Of a stretch of DNA of 39,626 nt, positions 8,556 through 15,876 are shown in pieces. Origin of the DNA: Pseudomonas protegens. Its GTDB lineage: Bacteria > Pseudomonadota > Gammaproteobacteria > Pseudomonadales > Pseudomonadaceae. Positions within the stretch are counted from its first letter, which is position 1; every line of letters begins with the position of its first letter. Both the position numbers and the translations under genes were made by a program. The stretch spans positions 269,993-309,618 of the forward strand of contig NZ_MOAK01000043.1 in assembly GCF_003732485.1 (NCBI RefSeq), given 5' to 3'. The notes beneath the pieces were generated by a model. It was not told the DNA's origin. It ran no database searches and was given only the letters and a program-made list of their open reading frames with translations.

Positions 8556-8582
8556 AGCGTCCCGCATGGGGCGCTTTTTTTT
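8556..8582 (+). terminator. Rho-independent terminator
   Basis: AGCGTCCC-GCAT-GGGGCGCT forms an 8-bp stem with one G-U pair and is followed by eight T residues on the plus strand. It ends transcription of the small secreted gene, about 75 bp after its stop. Confidence 0.85.
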
Positions 8583-8604
8583 GCCTGCCCATTGACTACC
8601 GACC

Positions 8605-8940
8605 TGCAGGAACTGGCTTGCCGACGAAGACATCCTCAAGATCGCCTTCGCCGGCAAGCCGGCTCCTACAGGAATTGACCCGATGTGCCTGCCCTCCGTA
8701 GGAGCTGGCTTGCCAGCGAAGACACCCTCAAGATCGCCTTCGCCGGCAAGCCGGCTCCTACAGGAATTGACCCGATGCACCTGCCCTCCGTAGGAGCTGG
8801 CTTGCCAGCGAAGACACCCTCAAGAACGCCTTCGCCGGCAAGCCGGCTCCTACAGAAATTGACGCGATGTACCTGCCCTCCGTAGGAGCTGGCTTGCCAG
8901 CGAAGGCGCCCGCAAGAGCACCTTCGCCAACAGTCCAGCT
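8605..8940. repeat. Tandem REPIN array with 92-bp period
   Basis: Three complete 92-bp units start at 8609, 8701 and 8793, and a degraded fourth starts at 8885 and runs to the end of czcA. Each unit contains two inverted Pseudomonas REP sequences (GGAGCTGGCTTGCCAGCGAAG, shortened to its core GGCTTGCC, and the opposite CTTCGCCGGCAAGCCGGCTC), a short spacer, and a conserved linker ending CCTGCCCTCCGTA. Units differ by a few bases. The array lies between convergent transcription units, the usual place for REPs. No RAYT transposase gene is present in the window. Confidence 0.9.
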
Positions 8941-8947
8941 AGAGGAA

Positions 8948-11900
8948 CTAGTCCTCTTCCTTGCGGTGCGCCCACTGATACAGCGCCGGCAAGACCAGAA
9001 GGGTGAGGATGGTGGAGGACAGGATGCCGCCAATCACCACGGTAGCCAGGGGCCGTTGCACTTCGGCGCCGGTGCCGGTGGCCAGGGCCATGGGGATAAA
9101 CCCCAGGGACGCCACCAGGGCAGTCATCAACACCGGGCGCAGGCGGGTCAGGGCACCTTCATGAATAGCCATGGACAGGGAACGCCCCTCCTCCCGCAGA
9201 TTGCGGATAAAGGCAATCATTACCAGCCCATTGAGCACCGCCACCCCCGACAAGGCGATGAACCCCACCCCTGCCGAGATCGACAACGGAATATCCCGCA
9301 GCCACAGGGCCATGATCCCACCGGTCAAGGCAAAGGGGATGCCGGTGAATACCAACAGGCCGTCCTTGAGGTTGTTGAACATCATGAACAGCAACCCGAA
9401 CACCAGCAGCAGCGCCACCGGCACCACCACTTGCAGACGCTGGGACGCTTCCTGCAATTGCTCGAACTGACCGCCCCAAGTTGTCCAGTACCCCGCCGGG
9501 ACCTTGACCTTCTCGCCGATCAACACCGTGGCTTCCTCGACGAAGGAACCGATATCGCGCCCGCGCACGTTGGCGCTGACGATTACCAGGCGCTTGCCGT
9601 TCTCGCGGCTGACCTGATTGGGGCCCAACACCAGGTCGAGGCTGGCCACTTCCGACAGGGCGATAAAGCCGATCTGTCCATTGCCACTGCCCGCCGTCGC
9701 CGGGATCGGGATCAACAGCTGCGACAGGCCGTCAATGTCAGTGCGCAGCTGGTCGGACAGGCGCACCACCATATCGAAACGGCGGTCGCCTTCGTACAAG
9801 GTGCCGGCCTGGCGCCCGCCCACGGCCACGGCGATGGTGTCTTGCACATCGCCCACGTTCAGACCGAATCGCGCCGCCTTGTCGCGGTCGATATTGATGG
9901 TCAATACCGGCAGGCCGGAGGTCTGTTCGACCTTGACTTCCGAGGCACCGGACAACCCCTGCAGGGCCGTGGCGATTTCATTGGCGGTCTTGTTCAGCAC
10001 GTTCATGTCGTCACCGAAAACCTTGACCGCCACATCGCTGCGCACCCCGGAAATCAGTTCGTTGAAACGCAGCTGGATCGGCTGCGACAGTTCATAGGCG
10101 CTGCCCGGCACCAGGGCGCTGGCGCGCTGGATATCGGCAATCAGCGCCTCCCGTGACTTGCCCGGGTCCGGCCACTGGGCCTTGGGCTTGAGCATCACGT
10201 AACTGTCGGAAATATTCGGCGGCATAGGGTCCGAGGCGATCTCTGCGGTGCCGGTGCGGGCAAACACCCGCTCGATCTCCGGCACCTGCGCCAGCAGGGT
10301 TTTCTCCAGGCGCTGCTGCATGTCCACCGATTGCGTGAGGCTGGTGCCGGGCACCCGCAGAGCCTGCTGGGCGAAGTCGCCTTCGCTGAGGCTGGGAATG
10401 AATTCGCTGCCCATGCGGCTGGCCAGCAGGCCGCTGCCCAGCAGGATCGCCACGGCCAGGACGAAGGTCGGTGCACGATGCCCCATGACCCAGTCGAGCA
10501 CCGGTGCGTAGCCCCGCTTGGCGCTGCGCATCAGCAGGTTTTCCTCTTCCTTGACCTTGCCGGTGACGAACAGCGCGATGGCCGCCGGGACAAAGGTCAC
10601 CGAGAGGATCATCGCCCCCAACAGGGCCATGACCACGGTGAAGGCCATGGGATGGAACATCTTCCCGGCCACCCCGGTGAGGGCGAAGATCGGCAGGTAC
10701 ACCACCATGATGATCAACTGGCCGAAGATCAGCGCACGCCGGGCCTCCTTGGCTGCGGCAAAGACTTCATGCAGGCGCTCGGAGCGGCTCAGCATGCGGC
10801 CGTGGTGCTGCTGGGCATGGGCCAGGCGGCGGATGGCGTTCTCCACAATCACCACCGCGCCGTCGACGATGATGCCGAAATCCAGGGCGCCGAGGCTCAT
10901 CAGGTTGGCGCTGACCTTGTTGCTGTACATGCCGGTAAAAGTGAACAGCATGGACAGCGGGATCACCAGAGCGGTGATCAGCGCCGCGCGGATATTGCCC
11001 AGGAACAGGAACAGAATCACGATCACCAGCAGCGCGCCCTCGAAGAGGTTCTTCTTCACCGTGGCGATGGCCTTTTCCACCAGGTTGGTGCGGTCGTACA
11101 CCGTGACCGCCACCACCCCTTCGGGCAGTGAGCGGTTGATCTCTTCGAGTTTTTTCGCCACCGCCTGGGACACGCTGCGGCTGTTCTCGCCGATCAGCAT
11201 GAACACCGTCCCCAGCACCACTTCCCGGCCGTTCTCGGTGGCCGCGCCGGTGCGCAGTTCGCGACCGATCTGCACCTCGGCGACATTGCGCACGCGGATC
11301 GGCGTGCCGTCGCTGCTGCTGATGACGATGTTGGCGATGTCCTCGATGGAGGCCAGTTGCCCTGGCGCACGGATCAGCAACTGCTCGCCGCTGCGCTCGA
11401 TGTAGCCGGCACCGACGTTGGCGTTGTTGCGCTCCAGGGCCGTCACCAGATCATTGAGGGTCAGCTTGTAGGCCGCCAGGCGCTTGGGGTCCGGGGCGAT
11501 CTGGTACTCCTTGGCGAAGCCGCCGATGGTGTTGATCTCAGCCACGCCCTGGACGTTGCGCAGTTGCGGCTTGATGATCCAGTCCTGGATCACCCGCAGG
11601 TCGGTGGGGGTGTAAGGCGTGCCGTCCTCCTTGCGCGCGCCGTCCTCGGCCTCCACGGTCCAGAGGAAGATTTCCCCCAGCCCGGTGGAGATCGGTCCCA
11701 TCACCGCTTCCACGCCCTCGGGCAATTGCTCCCGAGCCACTTGCAGGCGCTCGTTGACCAGTTGCCGGGCGAAGAACAGGTCCGTGCCGTCCTTGAAGAT
11801 CACCGTCACCTGGGACAGCCCCGAGCGCGACAGCGAGCGGGTCTGCTGCAACCCCGGCAGGCCGGCCATGGCGGTTTCGATGGGAAAAGTGATGCGCTGC

Positions 11901-12085
11901 TCGGTTTCCAGGGGCGAGAACCCTGGCGCTGCGGAGTTGATCTGCACCTGGACGTTGGTGATGTCGGGGACCGCGTCGATCGGCAGTTTCTGGTAGCTGG
12001 CGATACCGACCCCGGCCATCAGCAGCACCGCCAGGAGGACGATGATGCGCTGCTCGATGGCGAATTGAATGATGCGCTCAAACAT
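8948..12085 (-). CDS. czcA: CzcA-type heavy-metal RND efflux pump
   Basis: This 1045-aa inner-membrane RND protein is the proton-driven pump of a tripartite divalent-cation exporter (Co, Zn, Cd). It begins MFERIIQFAIEQRIIVLLAV (TM1), followed by the large periplasmic loop. The TM4 signature DFGIIVDGAVVIVEN places Asp402, Asp408 and Glu415 exactly where CzcA carries its proton/metal relay residues; this DDE pattern marks the divalent HME-RND branch as opposed to the copper/silver CusA branch. The second periplasmic half and the final TM bundle (ATGTGAEVQRPLATVVIGGI) are complete, so the gene is full length. It is the last gene of the czcC-(small ORF)-czcB-czcA unit, 26 bp after czcB. Its stop abuts a degraded REPIN unit. 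Confidence 0.95.
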   Translation of the reverse strand: MFERIIQFAIEQRIIVLLAVLLMAGVGIASYQKLPIDAVPDITNVQVQINSAAPGFSPLETEQRITFPIETAMAGLPGLQQTRSLSRSGLSQVTVIFKDGTDLFFARQLVNERLQVAREQLPEGVEAVMGPISTGLGEIFLWTVEAEDGARKEDGTPYTPTDLRVIQDWIIKPQLRNVQGVAEINTIGGFAKEYQIAPDPKRLAAYKLTLNDLVTALERNNANVGAGYIERSGEQLLIRAPGQLASIEDIANIVISSSDGTPIRVRNVAEVQIGRELRTGAATENGREVVLGTVFMLIGENSRSVSQAVAKKLEEINRSLPEGVVAVTVYDRTNLVEKAIATVKKNLFEGALLVIVILFLFLGNIRAALITALVIPLSMLFTFTGMYSNKVSANLMSLGALDFGIIVDGAVVIVENAIRRLAHAQQHHGRMLSRSERLHEVFAAAKEARRALIFGQLIIMVVYLPIFALTGVAGKMFHPMAFTVVMALLGAMILSVTFVPAAIALFVTGKVKEEENLLMRSAKRGYAPVLDWVMGHRAPTFVLAVAILLGSGLLASRMGSEFIPSLSEGDFAQQALRVPGTSLTQSVDMQQRLEKTLLAQVPEIERVFARTGTAEIASDPMPPNISDSYVMLKPKAQWPDPGKSREALIADIQRASALVPGSAYELSQPIQLRFNELISGVRSDVAVKVFGDDMNVLNKTANEIATALQGLSGASEVKVEQTSGLPVLTINIDRDKAARFGLNVGDVQDTIAVAVGGRQAGTLYEGDRRFDMVVRLSDQLRTDIDGLSQLLIPIPATAGSGNGQIGFIALSEVASLDLVLGPNQVSRENGKRLVIVSANVRGRDIGSFVEEATVLIGEKVKVPAGYWTTWGGQFEQLQEASQRLQVVVPVALLLVFGLLFMMFNNLKDGLLVFTGIPFALTGGIMALWLRDIPLSISAGVGFIALSGVAVLNGLVMIAFIRNLREEGRSLSMAIHEGALTRLRPVLMTALVASLGFIPMALATGTGAEVQRPLATVVIGGILSSTILTLLVLPALYQWAHRKEED

Positions 12086-12111
12086 GGGAAATCACTCTGT
12101 GCTGTGACCGA

Positions 12112-13302
12112 TCAATGGCCATGGTCGGCCGAGCCTTTGCCCAGCTCGGACTTGAGGGTGAAGCTGCCACGGGTGACGACCCGAGCCCCGGCGGCCAGGC
12201 CTTCGCGGATCTCGACGAAACCGTCCTGAGTGGCCCCGGTGACCACCGGCGTGGCCTGGAAACCCTCGGCCACCCGGACAAACACCGAAGGCCGGTCTTC
12301 CACGGTCTGAATCGCCGTCTCCGGCACGCTGACCGGTGCTTCGAAGGCTTCGGTGGCCACTTGCACCGAGACGAACAGCCCCGGTCGCCAGGTGTCACCA
12401 GGGTTGGCCAGGGTCACCCGCACGGTGGCGGTCCGGGTCTGCTCCCCCAGCAGACTGCCGACGTAGGCCACCTTGCCCTGGACCTGGGTTCCCAACTCAC
12501 TGGAGCTGACATTCACCGGCTGGCCGACCCGGACTTTGTCCAGATCCTTGGGGAATACCCCGAAGGTGGCCCAGACCCGCGACAGGTCCGAAAGGGTGAA
12601 AGCGGCGCTGGTTTCGCTCACCACTTCGCCGACGCTGAGGTGTTTCTCCACCACCACGCCATCGAACGGCGCACGCATTTCATAGCGATTGCCCCCCACC
12701 AACTGCGCGCTGCCACTCAAGGCATTCATCTTCTGCCGGGCGTTGTTGAGGGCGATTTCCGCTTCTTGCAGGGTTTGCCGCGCCAGCAGGTAATCCTGCT
12801 CGGCGGAGATCTGGTCGGTCCACAACTGGCGCTCGCGCTCGAAGGTAGTACGGGCCAGTTCCACCCGCCGCCCGGCAGCCGCCAGTTCACTGCGCTGGTC
12901 GGACACCTGCTGGCTGGCAATGACCGCCAGCAGTTCGCCGCGCTTGACCGCCTGACCGAGATTGACCTGCACCGACTCCACCACGCCGGCAGCCCGGGGC
13001 ACGATGTGGGAAGTGCGGTCCTCGTCAAAGCGGATCTCCCCCGGCAGGCTGAGCAGGCGATTGAGACGCCGGGGCCCGGCCTCGACCAGTTCGATGCCGG
13101 CCGCCTGGATCTGCTCGGGACTGAGCTCCAGATGCCCTTCAGGTTCCTCTTCGCCATGCCCGGCCGGCTCTGCAACCGCAGGTGCAGGTGTCTGGGTGCG
13201 GACGGTGGCCGGGGTAGCGAACAGGTCCGGCAGCAGTAAGGCCACCGCTCCCAGACCGACCACCGTTGTGATGGCCATGACAAGGCTGCGTTTTTTATCC
13301 AT
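12112..13302 (-). CDS. czcB: CzcB-type periplasmic adaptor (membrane fusion protein)
   Basis: This 396-aa membrane fusion protein links CzcA to CzcC across the periplasm. It starts with a short cytoplasmic MDKKRSLV and one membrane anchor (MAITTVVGLGAVALLLPDLF). Then come a lipoyl half-motif (VVESVQVNLGQAVKRGELLA), an alpha-helical hairpin with many Glu/Arg heptads, the second lipoyl half (YEMRAPFDGVVVEKHLSVGE) and the beta-barrel/proximal domains. The start is the ATG at 13302, preceded by CAGGAG; a TTG five codons upstream is less likely. There is a short His/Glu-containing segment near the N-terminus (AGHGEEEPEGHLELSPEQ), and the C-terminus ends SADHGH, so both ends could bind metal. It is cotranscribed with czcC and czcA. 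Confidence 0.95.
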   Translation of the reverse strand: MDKKRSLVMAITTVVGLGAVALLLPDLFATPATVRTQTPAPAVAEPAGHGEEEPEGHLELSPEQIQAAGIELVEAGPRRLNRLLSLPGEIRFDEDRTSHIVPRAAGVVESVQVNLGQAVKRGELLAVIASQQVSDQRSELAAAGRRVELARTTFERERQLWTDQISAEQDYLLARQTLQEAEIALNNARQKMNALSGSAQLVGGNRYEMRAPFDGVVVEKHLSVGEVVSETSAAFTLSDLSRVWATFGVFPKDLDKVRVGQPVNVSSSELGTQVQGKVAYVGSLLGEQTRTATVRVTLANPGDTWRPGLFVSVQVATEAFEAPVSVPETAIQTVEDRPSVFVRVAEGFQATPVVTGATQDGFVEIREGLAAGARVVTRGSFTLKSELGKGSADHGH

Positions 13303-13344
13303 GGGTGCTCCTGACAATCGATGTTCGGCAGCGCGAGAAGCGCC

Positions 13345-13503
13345 TTACGAGGTATGCGGAAAGAAAAATTCGTCGAGAGCCCGGTGCCATTCATGGACAC
13401 ACCAGTGCCGGGGCGGCTCATCCGGCGGCGCCGCTGGTGCACCGCTGCAATCGCTGACCAGCAGGGCGGCCAGGCACACGAGCCCCCTCAACCAGACTTT
13501 CAC
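13345..13503 (-). CDS. Small ORF coupled to czcC, between czcC and czcB
   Basis: A 52-codon frame starts with GTG at 13503, overlapping the czcC stop (GTGA), and ends with TAA at 13345, 42 bp before the czcB start. The predicted peptide has a hydrophobic N-terminus ([20 protein letters not shown]), then a Pro/Ala stretch, then a Trp/Cys/His-rich tail (RHWCVHEWHRALDEFFFPHT). This suggests an exported or membrane-tethered metal-binding peptide, reminiscent in position and size of CzcI-like accessory proteins, although I cannot show homology. The GTG has no strong ribosome site of its own and would depend on translational coupling. It could also be a chance frame in a spacer. Confidence 0.45.
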   Translation of the reverse strand: MKVWLRGLVCLAALLVSDCSGAPAAPPDEPPRHWCVHEWHRALDEFFFPHTS

Positions 13504-14750
13504 CAACGGCGGAGGTCGCCATAGATGCGTTCGATCCGCACCCAGGCATCGGTGGTTTGCGTCACCGCGGCGAGGTACTGGCTACGGGCGCTGATCAAGG
13601 TGCGCTGGGCATCGAGCACTTCGAGGAAGCTGAACTTGCCCATCTCGAAGCCCCGGGTGGCGCTGTCCACCGCACGCTGGGCCGCGGGCAGGATGGTCTG
13701 GTTGAACGACTGCACCTCGCCCCTGGCGGTGCTCCATTGCTCCAGGGCCTGACGGGTTTCGGTGCGCAGGCGCAGCTCGGTGGCGTTGCGCAGGTCGCGG
13801 GCCTGATCGGCACGACGGGCGGCGGACAGCACATTGCCCTGGTTGCGGTTGAACAGCGGTAGCGGCATCGACAGCCCCACCAGGTTCACCCGCTCGCGGG
13901 CAGTGGCGTCGTACTGGCTGCCAACGCTGACGTCGAGGTCGGGAATGCGCTGGGCTTTTTCCAGGCCCAGGGACGCCTCGCGCTGGACAATCTCCTGCTC
14001 CGCCAGACGCAGTTCTGCGGTCTCCTGCAACCGATTCAGCAATTGCGCCGAAGCCGGCAGATCCGCCAGCGACAACGAGGGCTCCTGCACGGCGGCAAAG
14101 TCCGGGGTGGCAGAGCCCGTGACCCTCGCCAACTGCCGATAGGCATTGTCCTGCTCCATCTGGCCACGGTTGAGCTCCAGGCGAACTTCCGCCAGCTGTA
14201 CCTGGGCCCGGGTGGCCTCCACCGGCGAGGCCTTGCCGGCATTGACCCGTCCCTGGGCCACAGTGACACCGCGCTCGGCCAGGGCCAGGGAACGTCCGGC
14301 CAGTTGCGTGCGTTCCTGGGCCCGCAGGGCGGCGTAGAAAGCCTCCAGGACATCGGCCCGCAGTTGGTTGCCCCGTCGTTCCAGTTCCAGGGCCGCGAGC
14401 GCCTGTCCGCGGCTGGCCACCTCCACCCGAGCTCCGCGCTTGCCCCCCAGCTCCAGCGCCTGGCTGAGTTTGACCGAAGTGGTGCGCGTATCCCTGCGAG
14501 TGTCCTCGGCATCCACCGACAGCACCGGGTTGGGTATCAGCCCGGCCTGTTGGAGAGCGCCCTGGGCGATCTCGATCTCCCAGCGTGCGGCGGCCAGTTC
14601 AGGGTTGTTGGCAAAGGCATTGGCCAGGGCGTTGTCAAGGCTCAGCGAGGGTGGCTCGGCAGCACTCGGAGACTGCGCCACCAGCGCCAGCAGCAGCGCC
14701 GCGGAGCAGCGCCAGGCTGCCCGGGGAAGTGTTCTCGGGAAAGTCGGCAT
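13500..14750 (-). CDS. czcC: CzcC-type TolC-family outer membrane channel
   Basis: This 416-aa outer-membrane factor provides the exit duct of the CzcCBA exporter. It has a signal peptide (about residues 1-31, ending [10 protein letters not shown]). Two repeated helical/strand halves follow, each with typical OEP features: [21 protein letters not shown] near the start of repeat 1 and [20 protein letters not shown] in repeat 2. The ending ITYGDL-like pattern appears as [12 protein letters not shown]. Length is normal for CzcC (about 415-430). It is the first gene of the operon. A candidate metal-responsive box and a 9-bp inverted repeat lie upstream. Confidence 0.93.
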   Translation of the reverse strand: MPTFPRTLPRAAWRCSAALLLALVAQSPSAAEPPSLSLDNALANAFANNPELAAARWEIEIAQGALQQAGLIPNPVLSVDAEDTRRDTRTTSVKLSQALELGGKRGARVEVASRGQALAALELERRGNQLRADVLEAFYAALRAQERTQLAGRSLALAERGVTVAQGRVNAGKASPVEATRAQVQLAEVRLELNRGQMEQDNAYRQLARVTGSATPDFAAVQEPSLSLADLPASAQLLNRLQETAELRLAEQEIVQREASLGLEKAQRIPDLDVSVGSQYDATARERVNLVGLSMPLPLFNRNQGNVLSAARRADQARDLRNATELRLRTETRQALEQWSTARGEVQSFNQTILPAAQRAVDSATRGFEMGKFSFLEVLDAQRTLISARSQYLAAVTQTTDAWVRIERIYGDLRRW

Positions 14751-14801
14751 AACAGGTTCCGGCCCCTACAGAGGCAAAGTTTCTGCGAAAGTGCGGCGGA
14801 A

Positions 14802-14839
14802 CATATCGGCGGTTATTCAACGCAGGCCTGGCCGATATG
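14802..14839. repeat. 9-bp perfect inverted repeat upstream of czcC
   Basis: CATATCGGC (14802-14810) and GCCGATATG (14831-14839) are exact reverse complements separated by 20 bp, about 50-90 bp before the czcC start. It may be an operator or, if transcription starts further upstream, a 5' UTR hairpin. Confidence 0.55.
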
Positions 14840-14926
14840 AAACTGCAACATTCCGCCCATTGACAGGGAGAGTTTCAATATCGACCAAGGGTAACTTTCG
14901 CTGCTTATCAGCAGGGTGGCGCAAAG

Positions 14927-14942
14927 ATTACAAATCCGTTAG
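14927..14942 (-). promoter_or_regulatory. Candidate CopR/CzcR-type box upstream of czcC
   Basis: On the minus strand the site reads CTAACG-GATTT-GTAAT, with the same 6-5-5 architecture as the three other candidate boxes. The left half matches CTGACA at 4 of 6 positions. It is 177 bp before czcC and 194 bp before czcR, so it could serve either gene. Confidence 0.35.
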
Positions 14943-15135
14943 CAAAGGCTCTGGCTCAATGTTCTGTATTAATATTCCGTCATTCAAAGACAGCGCCTTC
15001 CGCACTTTAAAAGCGTCCGACACAAAGTTAAAGGTGCCTCAGACTGCCTGTATAAAAGTTCACTTTAAAATTATTACTCAAGTCATTTACAGCAACTTCC
15101 CTTTACTGCCGCCTATCGCCGAGAACCTCATCAGC

Positions 15136-15810
15136 ATGCGTATCCTGGTTATCGAAGACGAACTCAAAACTGCCGACTACCTGCATCAGGGACTGACTGA
15201 AAGTGGTTATGTAGTGGATTGCGCCAATACCGGCGCGGATGGCCTGCACCTGACGCGCCAGCACGCCTACGATCTGGTGATCCTGGACGTCAACCTGCCG
15301 CAGATCGACGGTTGGGGCGTGCTGTGCCAAATCCGCGAGGACAGCAACACCCGAGTGATGATGCTCACGGCCCAGGGACGGCTGGCGGACAAGATCCGGG
15401 GGCTGGATCTGGGGGCCGATGACTACCTGGTCAAGCCGTTCGAGTTTCCCGAACTGCTGGCCCGGGTCCGCACCCTGATGCGCCGCAGCGAACAGGCGCC
15501 GGTGCCCGACGTACTCAGGGTGGCCGACCTGGAACTGGACCAGGGCCGGCACCGGGCCTTTCGTGGCAAACAACGCATCGACCTGACCACCAAGGAATTC
15601 GCCCTGCTGCATCTGCTGATGCGTCAGAGCGGCGTAGTGCTGTCCCGGACCCAGATCATCTCCTTTGTCTGGGACATGAACTTCGATTGCGACACCAACG
15701 TGGTGGAAGTCTCGATCCGCCGTTTGCGAGCGAAGATCGACGACCCTTTCGAGCGCAAGCTGATCCACACCCTGCGGGGCGTGGGCTATGTACTCGAAGA
15801 GCGCGACTGA
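15136..15810 (+). CDS. czcR: CzcR/CopR-type OmpR-family response regulator
   Basis: This 224-aa protein has an N-terminal receiver domain with the acidic pair Glu7/Asp8, the phosphoacceptor Asp51 (VILDVNLP), Thr/Ser switch region MMLTAQG and conserved Lys100 ([10 protein letters not shown]). The C-terminal OmpR/PhoB winged helix includes [20 protein letters not shown] and [14 protein letters not shown]. The sequence style ([20 protein letters not shown]) is that of the CzcR/CopR/IrlR heavy-metal group. The start is the ATG at 15136; the open frame reaches back to 14368 but the receiver begins here. It is divergent from czcC. No sensor kinase follows: after the stop there is a REP element and the opposite-strand czcD, so its kinase must be elsewhere. 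Confidence 0.9.
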   Translation: MRILVIEDELKTADYLHQGLTESGYVVDCANTGADGLHLTRQHAYDLVILDVNLPQIDGWGVLCQIREDSNTRVMMLTAQGRLADKIRGLDLGADDYLVKPFEFPELLARVRTLMRRSEQAPVPDVLRVADLELDQGRHRAFRGKQRIDLTTKEFALLHLLMRQSGVVLSRTQIISFVWDMNFDCDTNVVEVSIRRLRAKIDDPFERKLIHTLRGVGYVLEERD

Positions 15811-15834
15811 ACCGCGCACCAGCCCCCCCGCCCC

Positions 15835-15862
15835 GTAGGAGCCGGCTTGCCAGCGAAGAGGC
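15835..15862. repeat. Single REP element
   Basis: One copy of the REP sequence (GTAGGAGCCGGCTTGCC followed by AGCGAAGAGG) lies in the 66-bp gap between czcR and czcD, where a czcS kinase gene would be expected. The second half of a normal REPIN is reduced to GGCCGGCAAGG. Confidence 0.8.
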
Positions 15863-15876
15863 CGGCAAGGCCACCT

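Larger units (their letters stand above)
14751..15135. other. Divergent czcC/czcR intergenic region
   Basis: This 385-bp region has no gene. It is markedly more AT-rich than its surroundings, especially 14880-15110. It contains a 9-bp inverted repeat near czcC (14802-14839), a CopR/CzcR-like box (14927-14942), two copies of CACTTTAAAA (15003-15012 and 15061-15070) and a small palindrome AAAGT-TC-ACTTT (15055-15066) near czcR. It should carry the promoters for both the efflux operon and the regulator. Confidence 0.7.

Noticed and set aside
8605..8940. Regularly spaced repeats resembling a small CRISPR array
   Set aside because: The 92-bp period includes nearly identical spacers and internal inverted REP sequences; CRISPR spacers would be unique and no cas gene is near.
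8867..11405. Long plus-strand frames opposite czcA (8867-10156, 10331-11131, 10518-11405)
   Set aside because: No recognisable domains; czcA on the other strand is full length with the DDE motif.
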